Below are positions 16,460 through 23,596 of a stretch of 64,000 bases of DNA, piece by piece. The translations under genes were made by a program, and so were the position numbers. Origin of the DNA: Pseudoalteromonas sp. T1lg75 (GTDB lineage: Bacteria > Pseudomonadota > Gammaproteobacteria > Enterobacterales > Alteromonadaceae). Under the pieces are notes generated by a model, which worked only from the letters and a program-made list of their open reading frames with translations, ran no database searches and was not told where the DNA came from. How positions within the stretch are numbered: position 1 is the stretch's first letter; each line of letters begins with the position of its first letter. Where the stretch lies: assembly GCF_002964705.1 (NCBI RefSeq), contig NZ_PQCD01000053.1:124191-188190 (forward strand), in the 5' to 3' direction.

Positions 16460-17164
16460 CTACAGCTCCTTAATCTTGATATTTTTAAACCACACGCGGT
16501 CGCCGTGGTCCTGCAAGCCAATGTGCCCACCTTGGCCCTGGGCAAAGCCCTGCCAGGTAGCAAACTTGCTGTTTTCCACCAGGGCATTCCAGGTGGTGCT
16601 GCCGATGACTATGCTGGTGGTGCTGACGCCGTTTTGCCATACCTCGAGGTGGTTATCGCGCAGACGAATACGCACATCATTCCACTGACCTGCCACCTTA
16701 TGGGCACTGCTTGGCGCGGCGAATAGGTCGTAGATTGACCCCGCCAGGTGCGAGTCAATCTTGTTATCCGGGTGCTCCTGATTATCGAGAATTTGTATTT
16801 CCGGGGCGTGAGAATAGATGGCACTGCCTTTTTCATCCACTAACACAAAAATACCACTGTTGCCTTTTTGAGCGATTTTCCACTGCAGTTGCAGGTCAAA
16901 GTCGTCATAGCTTTTCTTGGTGAGAATATCGCCTCCGCCACCGGCGGTTAAGGTCATGGCGCCATTTTCAACCTGCCATTGTGTATTCAGGCCGTCACTT
17001 TTAAAGTTACGCCACTGCGACATGTCTTTGCCGTCAAATAGCAGCTGCCAACCTGCTTCTTGCTCTTGCGCTGTTAGCTGGTTGTCCTTTGCCCATACGC
17101 CAGAGGCGCAGGCTGAGGAGCCCAGGGCAAGCACCAGTGGCAGGGCTTTAATTGTTTGATTCAT
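16460..17164 (-). CDS. Exported DUF1080 (3-keto-disaccharide hydrolase family) protein
   Basis: The 234-residue product has an N-terminal export signal (about residues 1-25) and one jelly-roll DUF1080 domain. Characteristic stretches are WQLLFDGKDMSQWRNF, YDDFDLQLQWKI, NSGIFVLV, PEIQILDN and a C-terminal GHIGLQDHGDRVWFKNIKI. The domain is annotated in public databases as a 3-keto-disaccharide hydrolase and related members act on 3-keto-sugar intermediates. Its stop overlaps the start region of the GMC dehydrogenase, so oxidation and further processing of the keto-sugar probably occur together in the periplasm. Exact reaction is inferred. Confidence 0.86.
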   Translation of the reverse strand: MNQTIKALPLVLALGSSACASGVWAKDNQLTAQEQEAGWQLLFDGKDMSQWRNFKSDGLNTQWQVENGAMTLTAGGGGDILTKKSYDDFDLQLQWKIAQKGNSGIFVLVDEKGSAIYSHAPEIQILDNQEHPDNKIDSHLAGSIYDLFAAPSSAHKVAGQWNDVRIRLRDNHLEVWQNGVSTTSIVIGSTTWNALVENSKFATWQGFAQGQGGHIGLQDHGDRVWFKNIKIKEL

Positions 17165-17179
17165 AATAGGAAACCCTTG

Positions 17180-18418
17180 TTACTCTTTACTTGTTGCTAC
17201 ATGGGCGTGTGCATCCACACCCTTATTGTTTTTGATATAAAAATACAGACCTAAGAAGGCGATGATAAGAATGGTGGGGAACAGTAAAATATTGCCAAGC
17301 ACCGCCTGACCGGCAAGCACATCGGCCTGTTGGGCATCGAGATTGGCCGCCGTGGCCTGGGCTCTGGCGCTGTCGATCCAGCTGCCGATCACCGGGTTCC
17401 AGAGGCTAACCGCGAACATGCCGGCACCGCCCATCAATGACATACCCAGGGCACCTGTTTTTGGGGTGTATTCGGCCACGCAACCCAGCATGGTTGGCCA
17501 AAAATAAGTGACGCCAATGGCAAATAATACCGCCGCCAGATAGACCATGTTGCCTTCGGCTTGGCTCATCACAAAAATACCGGCCGTAGCACACACCGCC
17601 GAGCCTAACAGGACGCCCGTGGGATTAAATGTGTGCACGATTGGCCCGGCAAAAAAGCGACCCACCGCCATCAGTCCGGTGATCAGCGCCAGGATCATCA
17701 TGGGCGAGGCTCCCGATGCACCTAAGATGCGCTCTATCCACTGCTGCGTGCCCAGCTCCGTGGTGGCGGTCAGCGTCATACAGACCACCAAAAATAAATA
17801 CAATGGCGAGATCAGGTTTTTCAGGTTGCTGAGCGTCGAATGCGTGCGGGTATCGAAAAGTGGGAAGCGCGCTCGTATCATCAGGGCGCCATAAATGAGT
17901 GTGGGCAATAAAATTAGCGCCACTTGCCACTGCCAGTTAAAGCCGCTTGCCGTCATGGCGCTTGAGGCCAAGGCGCCAATGACGATGCCGCCAGGGAACC
18001 AGACATGGAAACGGTTCAACATGGTGGTGGTATTTTTCGGATACATTTCAGCGATAAGCGGGTTACAGCCGGCCTCAACGGAGCCGTTGGCAAAACCAAT
18101 TAAAAAGGTTGAGAGCAGTAAGGCCCAAAATCCGTCGGCATAGATGGTCATTACCAAGCCGGCAAAATGGCAGATAAAGGCCAGGGCCACCAGCTTTTTC
18201 GCGCCGATGGCATTATAGATGGCGCCGCCGACCATGGTGGCGATGGGAAAGCCTAAAAAGGCCATGGCATTGACCCAACCAAGCTCGGTATCGCTGAGCG
18301 AAAACTGGTCGCCTAACTGACCAAGAATACCGGCGCGAATGGCGAAGGTCATCGAGGTTACAACCAGTGCGATGCAGCACAGGCGAAACACCAGGCGGTT
18401 ATTATGATTATTATCCAT
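17180..18418 (-). CDS. MFS transporter, probably sugar
   Basis: The 412-residue protein has about 12 membrane helices and the Major Facilitator pattern, with a short intracellular loop after helix 2 (GGAIYNAIGAKKLV) and a repeat of it in the second half (GLMAVGRFFAGPIV). A substrate cannot be read off, but a place between a TIM-barrel isomerase and exported dehydrogenase genes suggests uptake of an oxidised sugar or its product. The ATG at 18418 has GAGGA nine bases upstream; an earlier ATG at 18433 overlaps the preceding stop (TAATG) and lacks a ribosome site. Confidence 0.86.
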   Translation of the reverse strand: MDNNHNNRLVFRLCCIALVVTSMTFAIRAGILGQLGDQFSLSDTELGWVNAMAFLGFPIATMVGGAIYNAIGAKKLVALAFICHFAGLVMTIYADGFWALLLSTFLIGFANGSVEAGCNPLIAEMYPKNTTTMLNRFHVWFPGGIVIGALASSAMTASGFNWQWQVALILLPTLIYGALMIRARFPLFDTRTHSTLSNLKNLISPLYLFLVVCMTLTATTELGTQQWIERILGASGASPMMILALITGLMAVGRFFAGPIVHTFNPTGVLLGSAVCATAGIFVMSQAEGNMVYLAAVLFAIGVTYFWPTMLGCVAEYTPKTGALGMSLMGGAGMFAVSLWNPVIGSWIDSARAQATAANLDAQQADVLAGQAVLGNILLFPTILIIAFLGLYFYIKNNKGVDAHAHVATSKE

Positions 18419-18432
18419 TGTGGCTGTCCTCA

Positions 18433-19488
18433 TTAGTTGATGCCCAAAATGCGTTTGTTGCGCTCGCTGTCGGTGCTGGCGCCAGCGAAATCATCAAAGG
18501 CCTTGTCGGTGGGCCGGATCAGGTGTTTGGCAATAAACTCGGCTCCCTCACGAGCGCCCGATTCCGGGTGCTTCAGGCAGCATTCCCACTCCAGCACCGC
18601 CCAGCCGTCGAATCCGTACTGAGTCAGCTTGCTGAAAATGGCGCCAAAATCTATCTGGCCATCGCCCAGGGAGCGGAAACGTCCCGGACGCTCTTGCCAG
18701 TTCAAATAGCCACCGTAAACACCGGCTCGGCCACTGGCATTAAACTCGGCGTCTTTGACGTGAAAGGCTTTAATGCGTTGGTGATAGATATCAATAAATT
18801 GCAGATAGTCCAACTGTTGTAAGACGAAGTGACTGGGATCGTAGAGGATATGCGCCCGTGAATGATTATTGGTCGCCGCTAAGAAGCGCTCAAAGGTGGC
18901 GCCATCGTGTAAATCTTCACCGGGATGCAGCTCGTAACAGACATCGACCCCAGCCTTATCGAAGGCATCCAAAATAGGCAGCCAGCGCTTCGCCAGCTCC
19001 TCAAAACCCTGCTCAACAAGTCCTTGTGGACGTTGTGGCCAGGGATACATGGTGTGCCACAAGAGTGCACCTGAGAAGGTGGCATGGCTTTTTAGTCCCA
19101 GTCGTTCACTGGCCTTGGCGGCCATGACCAACTGCTCGGTAGCCCACTTTTGTCGCGCCTGAGGCTGGCCTTTAACCTCATCTGGGGCAAAGTTATCGAA
19201 CATCTCGTCGTATGCCGGGTGTACGGCCACCAACTGGCCCTGCAGGTGAGTGGAAAGCTCGGTGATACACAGCCCGGCATCATTGACGATAGCGTTAATG
19301 GAGTCGCAATATTCCTGTGACTGGGCGGCGCGCTCAAGATCGAATAAGCGCTTGTCGTTGGTGGGAATTTGCACCCCTTTGTAGCCCAGGTCGGCGGCCC
19401 AGCGACAAATGCTAGGTAAGCTGTTAAAAGGCGCTTCATCGCTAACAAACTGGGCAAGAAAAATGGCAGGTCCTTTGATTTGTTTCAT
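18433..19488 (-). CDS. Cytoplasmic TIM-barrel sugar isomerase/epimerase
   Basis: The 351-residue product lacks a signal peptide and shows the AP-endonuclease-2 barrel: GYKGVQIPTNDKRLF, GLCITELSTHLQGQL, VDVCYELHPGEDLHDG, HILYDPSHFVLQQLDY, AFHVKDAEF and WAVLEWEC, supplying the Glu-Asp-His-Glu metal site. The frame is open to 19677, but the family N terminus begins MKQIKGPAIFLAQF, placing the start at 19488, four bases after the stop of the oxidoreductase gene. The ribosome site is weak, so translation is probably coupled. Likely an isomerase, epimerase or 3-keto-glycoside lyase. Confidence 0.86.
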   Translation of the reverse strand: MKQIKGPAIFLAQFVSDEAPFNSLPSICRWAADLGYKGVQIPTNDKRLFDLERAAQSQEYCDSINAIVNDAGLCITELSTHLQGQLVAVHPAYDEMFDNFAPDEVKGQPQARQKWATEQLVMAAKASERLGLKSHATFSGALLWHTMYPWPQRPQGLVEQGFEELAKRWLPILDAFDKAGVDVCYELHPGEDLHDGATFERFLAATNNHSRAHILYDPSHFVLQQLDYLQFIDIYHQRIKAFHVKDAEFNASGRAGVYGGYLNWQERPGRFRSLGDGQIDFGAIFSKLTQYGFDGWAVLEWECCLKHPESGAREGAEFIAKHLIRPTDKAFDDFAGASTDSERNKRILGIN

Positions 19489-19492
19489 ATTT

Positions 19493-20656
19493 TTAGTGAT
19501 CCATGGTGAAGGGGTGCCACTTGCTGTCTTGCTTAGACGCCGCAACGGCATTGTAAATAAACGCCATGCCCCGCACGGCCTGGTCGATGCCCGGTACATC
19601 AAAGGTCTGGTTGCTAGACTCTTGGCCTGCCTTATGGGCGCTGATCTGCGCGGCAAAGTTGCGGTAGATGTTGGCAAAGGCCTCGAGGTAACCCTCGGGG
19701 TGTCCAGCCGGGGTGCGCATGGCCATCATGGCGGCGTCGCTTAAGGGGCCGACACCGGCACGCAGCAACTGGGCAGGGGCGTTATGGGGGCGAAGCCACA
19801 GGCTGTTCGGTTCCATCTGTGCCCACTCTAAGCTGGCGTGCTCGCCATAAATGCGCAGACGTAAGTTATTTTCCTCGCCGACAGCGATTTGGCTGGCCGT
19901 CAGCACGCCCTTGGCGCCGTTGTTAAAGCGCAGCAGCACGGTACCATCATCGTCTAAGGCTCGTCCCGGCAGCACCTGATCAAGATCGGCACAGAGCTCA
20001 GTAATGGCCAGGCCGCTGACATACTCCACCAGGTTGGCGGCATGGACGCCAATGTCACCCATGCAGCAACTAATGCCCGACTTATGGGCATCCAAACGCC
20101 ATTTAGCCTGTTTGCCCTGTTCATCCGCCGCTTGCGACAACCAGCCTTGTGAGTACTCGACCACCACCTTGCGAATGGCACCAAGCTCACCGGCGATAAT
20201 GCGTTGCTTGGCCTCTTTAACCATGGGGTAACCGGTGTAGGTATGGGTTAAACCGTACAGGCTGGTATGTTGTTCAAGCAAGGTAGCAAGCTGTTGGACT
20301 TCACTAAAAGTGAGGGTAGCTGGTTTATCTGAGAGCACATGAAAGCCGTGCTCTATAGCCATTTTGGCTACTGGGAAGTGCAAATGATTGGGCGTGACGA
20401 TGGCGATAAAGTCGGCGCGCACATCATCCGCTAGCTGAGCTTCTCCTTGCACTAAGCTTTGATAATCGCGATAGCAACGCGCCGGCTCCAGGCCGAGCGT
20501 TTGCCCTGTTTGCAAGCAGCGCTCGGGATCTGAACTAAATGCCCCGGCGACCAAGTCTATTTGCCCATCCAGGCGAGCCGCGATGCGGTGCACTGCGCCG
20601 ATGAAAGCACCCTCGCCACCGCCTACCATGGCCATTCGAATTCGTTTGTTACTCAT
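19493..20656 (-). CDS. Gfo/Idh/MocA-family oxidoreductase
   Basis: The 387-residue NAD(P)-dependent enzyme begins with the Rossmann motif MVGGGEGAFIGAVHRIAA. It carries VLSDKPATLTF, a DKP version of the usual EKP motif with the catalytic Lys kept, and CCMGDIGVHAANL, which holds the conserved Asp/His. Members interconvert sugar hydroxyl and keto groups; in this context reduction of a 3-keto sugar, or oxidation at C3, is a sensible guess. It is the first gene of the seven-gene operon, divergent from the AraC-PAS regulator, with 190 bases between the two starts. Confidence 0.88.
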   Translation of the reverse strand: MSNKRIRMAMVGGGEGAFIGAVHRIAARLDGQIDLVAGAFSSDPERCLQTGQTLGLEPARCYRDYQSLVQGEAQLADDVRADFIAIVTPNHLHFPVAKMAIEHGFHVLSDKPATLTFSEVQQLATLLEQHTSLYGLTHTYTGYPMVKEAKQRIIAGELGAIRKVVVEYSQGWLSQAADEQGKQAKWRLDAHKSGISCCMGDIGVHAANLVEYVSGLAITELCADLDQVLPGRALDDDGTVLLRFNNGAKGVLTASQIAVGEENNLRLRIYGEHASLEWAQMEPNSLWLRPHNAPAQLLRAGVGPLSDAAMMAMRTPAGHPEGYLEAFANIYRNFAAQISAHKAGQESSNQTFDVPGIDQAVRGMAFIYNAVAASKQDSKWHPFTMDH

Positions 20657-20730
20657 CTAATATTTCCTATATGCAGGGTTATACAAGGCGGTTGGAAAAC
20701 ACCCTGTTTATGAGTTTAGTTAACGCTATG

Positions 20731-20740
20731 TTATCGATAA
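20731..20740. promoter_or_regulatory. Palindrome in the divergent control region
   Basis: TTATCGATAA is a perfect 10-base palindrome between the operon and its probable regulator. It could be an operator; no second copy was found in the intergenic region. Confidence 0.3.
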
Positions 20741-20777
20741 TAGGGAAGTGCGCTGCGAGGGGATAATAAAAATTCGG

Positions 20778-20808
20778 TTGACAATGCAACAAAATCGGCG
20801 TTTACAAT
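20778..20808 (+). promoter_or_regulatory. Candidate promoter of the AraC-PAS gene
   Basis: A perfect TTGACA (20778-20783) precedes TACAAT (20803-20808), but the spacing is 19 bases, longer than ideal. Confidence 0.4.
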
Positions 20809-20846
20809 AAAAGAACAAGGCCGTTATTTAGAGCAGGTGTAAGCCC

Positions 20847-21572
20847 ATGGAACGTACCGAATTTCTCCATAAAGTCGGAGTAAATCAATTGATTGCCGCT
20901 TTTGATCTGATCCCCGATATTCTTTTTTGGGTGAAGGATACAGACAGTCGAATCCTGCATGGTAATCAACACTTTATAGAGCACCAGGGGTTTAAATCCC
21001 TCGATCAGATTCTGTTTAAAACGGATTTTGACTTTTCCCCTAAGCATTTGGCGTTTCAGTATGTAAACGATGATAAGCGGGTGATGCAGGGGTATGGGGT
21101 GACCGACCGTTTGGAATTGAATTACACGGACAGGGGAGAGCTGGGCTGGTTTTCCACCTCAAAACATGTGTTGAAAGATGAGCAAGGGGCAATCATCGGC
21201 ACCTATGGCGTGACGCGCCATTTACAAAAAACGTCGAAGGCCCTTTCGCACGTCAAAGCCATTGAGGCGCCGGTAGAATATATTCGCAGTCACTTCCATC
21301 GTCATATTGGTATCGAAGAGCTGGCAGAGTTGGCACACCTGTCGGTGAGTGCACTGGAACGGCGCTTTAAAAAACATCTGGCAAAAACACCCAATCAGTA
21401 TATTAACGAGGTGCGTTTGGAGAATGCGCGCAAATTATTGGTCGAAACCCAGCTGCCGGTCTCCCAGGTGGCCTACCAATGTGGTTTTGCCGAGCCCAGT
21501 TATTTTAGCAAACAATTCAAGCGCCTATTTGGCGATGTTCCCTCCAAACTGCGGGATACAATTGAGGATTAA
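20847..21572 (+). CDS. AraC-family regulator with N-terminal PAS domain
   Basis: The 241-residue protein has a PAS sensor (about residues 15-125; PDILFWVKDTDSRILHGN, then GVTDRLELNYTDRGELGWF and GTYGVTRHLQK) and a C-terminal AraC DNA-binding domain with two helix-turn-helix units (IEELAELAHLSVSALERRFKK and the block ending VAYQCGFAEPSYFSKQFKR). A small PAS rather than the usual cupin arm is less common in sugar regulators and suggests a small-molecule ligand. It is divergent from the seven-gene operon, its likely target. The gene ends in a heptanucleotide repeat tract. Confidence 0.88.
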   Translation: MERTEFLHKVGVNQLIAAFDLIPDILFWVKDTDSRILHGNQHFIEHQGFKSLDQILFKTDFDFSPKHLAFQYVNDDKRVMQGYGVTDRLELNYTDRGELGWFSTSKHVLKDEQGAIIGTYGVTRHLQKTSKALSHVKAIEAPVEYIRSHFHRHIGIEELAELAHLSVSALERRFKKHLAKTPNQYINEVRLENARKLLVETQLPVSQVAYQCGFAEPSYFSKQFKRLFGDVPSKLRDTIED

Positions 21573-21602
21573 AGCCTAAAGCCTAAAGCCTAAAGCCTAA
21601 AG
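21570..21602. repeat. Tandem heptanucleotide repeat (TAAAGCC)
   Basis: Four perfect copies of TAAAGCC (21570-21597) plus TAAAG lie exactly between two convergent genes. The first TAA is the stop of the AraC gene and the TAG stop of the kinase, on the other strand, falls within the last copy. Copy-number change would not alter either protein. Confidence 0.9.
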
Positions 21603-22505
21603 TTCAACCCCAAGTCGATGGCGTAATAACTGCAAGGCGCCGCTTTCGGGAGGCGTTTGCATGGGGGTGAGCAGGGCACGGTGCTCCTTGCTGAGCGAGG
21701 GCTCAAGGGCATGAGCAACCCCACCCATCAAGCAGATGCGGCTATAGCCTTGTTGTTGGAGATGGTCAATGTAGCGAGATACAAAATGCGCGGCCTGGCT
21801 GAGGAGCGCTTTACCCAGAGGTTCATGACCATGACTAAACACCAAAGGAGCAAATTGGGCAAAGTAGCCCGGAGCCGCATTAATGCTTTGCGCGGTGAGC
21901 TCAATAGCTGTGTTGCAATGGGTGTATTGCAGTAGAGCGTCATTCAAGGGGCATGACGAACTCAGACCATCGAGCACCTCCAGGGTATGGCGCACCAGGC
22001 TCAGCCCCAACCAGGCACCACTGGCGCCGTCGCTTAGCAATAAGCCATGGCCACCGAACTCGGTGAGCTGATGATTATCTATGGCGCCAGAACAAAATCC
22101 GGTGCCGATAATGATCACCGCGCCTTTGCGGGCTTGATGGGCGCCGGCGCAGGCAATATGCATATCCGTCGTGATATCCAAGCGCGCAAACGGGTGTTGC
22201 CATTGTTGCATCTCGCTAAGGGCCGATGGCACTGCGGCCCCGGCTAATCCTGCGCAGACATAGAGGGTGTTTAATTTCTCCAGCGGCACATCGGCATACA
22301 TCAAAGCACGCACCGCAGCATCGGTGATCGATTCCTGAGCCTGGGCGATGGAGGTGGCGATATTGGCCGGGCCCGATGTTGCCTCGGCGAGGAATAGGCC
22401 ACTGCCATCTTCTAGGCGCACCCTGCATTTGCTGCCACCGCCATCGATACCCAGAAACAGCTTGGGAGCGCTGGGCGTTTGCGAGTCGTGTTTAGTCTCT
22501 TGCAT
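21597..22505 (-). CDS. BadF/NagK-type sugar kinase (N-acetylglucosamine/glucosamine kinase-like)
   Basis: The 302-residue product is an ASKHA-fold kinase. LFLGIDGGGSKCRVRL is the phosphate-1 loop, VIIIGTGFCSGAID the phosphate-2 loop, LLLSDGASGAWLGL follows, and ICLMGGVA near the C terminus is the adenosine motif. The type covers eukaryotic-like N-acetylglucosamine kinases and bacterial glucosamine kinases of the BadF/BadG superfamily. The start overlaps the end of cutC by 14 bases. In this neighbourhood it probably phosphorylates an amino sugar or another sugar released from a glycan; the substrate is inferred. Confidence 0.85.
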   Translation of the reverse strand: MQETKHDSQTPSAPKLFLGIDGGGSKCRVRLEDGSGLFLAEATSGPANIATSIAQAQESITDAAVRALMYADVPLEKLNTLYVCAGLAGAAVPSALSEMQQWQHPFARLDITTDMHIACAGAHQARKGAVIIIGTGFCSGAIDNHQLTEFGGHGLLLSDGASGAWLGLSLVRHTLEVLDGLSSSCPLNDALLQYTHCNTAIELTAQSINAAPGYFAQFAPLVFSHGHEPLGKALLSQAAHFVSRYIDHLQQQGYSRICLMGGVAHALEPSLSKEHRALLTPMQTPPESGALQLLRHRLGVEL

Positions 22506-23244
22506 CTAGTATTGCCTCGATGGCCGAACGGGAGACCAGGCCTTGAGCCCGGTGCACGCTGGCGTAACTGTGTAGTGAAATAGGGCCGTATTGCTGTGCC
22601 AGCTTTTGCCAAATGGGGGCGGCATTGTTAGGCGTTATCCCACCGCCTACCACCAGTTCCAATCGGCCACGGGCATGGCTTGCTAATGCCCGTAGACGCT
22701 CTATTCCCGCCGCAGCGCCAAGGCCACTTTGCCAGGGGGTACCGCTGCTTAGCACCCGATCAATACCCAGGTTGATCAGGGTATCCAGGGCATTGAATTG
22801 ATTGTCGATGGCATCAAAAGCCCGATGAAAGGTGCACTTAAGATTCGCGCGCTGAGCTTGGCGCACCAGGGCCTCCAAAGCATGGGCGTCGACGTCGCCG
22901 GCGTTTGTCAGGACACCAAAGACGACCCCGCTGGCACCATGGGCAGCGGCTGAGTCTATGCAGTTAAGCATTAGCTTTAGGGTTGAGCTATCCACAACAA
23001 ATGAGCAAGCGGTTGGGCGGATCATTACCAGCAGCTCGGTATTGGCCGACACCAACTCTCCCCCAAGTGCCATGGCCTGGGTGCTTGGGGTGATCCCGTT
23101 TTGGGCCATATTGGCGCACAACTCGATGCGTTGGGCACCACTGTTGCACACCTTAGTCAGGTTTTGTCGCAGCACCTGGAGGTTGTCCGAACTCAGGCAA
23201 ACTTCCAGAATTTTACTATTGTGGGTTGTCATCGACTGGCTCAT
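22492..23244 (-). CDS. cutC: CutC family protein
   Basis: The 250-residue TIM barrel shows the CutC signature: LEVCLSSDNLQ, AQRIELCANMAQNGITPS, VMIRPTACSFV, ASGVVFGVLTNAGDVD, CTFHRAFDAI, IDRVLSSGTP and LVVGGGITPNN. The copper-homeostasis name is historic and its biochemical role is unsettled. Here the gene overlaps a sugar kinase, so a role in carbohydrate metabolism is more likely than metal resistance. Start choice is uncertain: ATG at 23244 and ATG at 23232 both lack a clear ribosome site. It is divergent from the TonB-dependent receptor. Confidence 0.9.
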   Translation of the reverse strand: MSQSMTTHNSKILEVCLSSDNLQVLRQNLTKVCNSGAQRIELCANMAQNGITPSTQAMALGGELVSANTELLVMIRPTACSFVVDSSTLKLMLNCIDSAAAHGASGVVFGVLTNAGDVDAHALEALVRQAQRANLKCTFHRAFDAIDNQFNALDTLINLGIDRVLSSGTPWQSGLGAAAGIERLRALASHARGRLELVVGGGITPNNAAPIWQKLAQQYGPISLHSYASVHRAQGLVSRSAIEAILDARD

Positions 23245-23596
23245 CGCTGGTGACTACTTTTTGTTTTCATTGATTTTTAAGCGAATTAAATGGATTTAAA
23301 ATCTTGTTTATCAACTAGTTGTAATTTTTATCCAAGGTGTTTTTCCGCAATACCAATAGACATTGCACTATAAATTAGGTTGTGGCCAATTGGATCTTTT
23401 TTTGAGCCATACGCCGATTTTGTTTTAGTGCTCACCGAATTTATATTATCGCTCCCTATGGTCCTGACTCTATCCTGTGGGCAAGTTTTACAAACTATTA
23501 ACTTGTGAAAAGTAAGGCAGTAATAGGAACGTAGGCGACACCCCTCGTCAGCCTTTGTTTGGCGAGCAACAATAAGAGAGATACTTGGAGACTGAA
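23245..23596. other. Intergenic control region of cutC and the TonB-dependent receptor
   Basis: About 350 AT-rich bases separate divergent starts and must hold both promoters. A CCAATTGG palindrome occurs at about 23387-23394. No clear promoter hexamers or known operators were recognised. Confidence 0.4.

Noticed and set aside
21570..21602. CRISPR or transposon-end interpretation of the TAAAGCC tract
   Set aside because: The unit is seven bases with no spacers and no inverted ends; it is a simple tandem repeat.
23341..23360. ATACCAAT at 23353 or so as a third MITE end
   Set aside because: Only eight bases match, no second end or internal hairpin follows.
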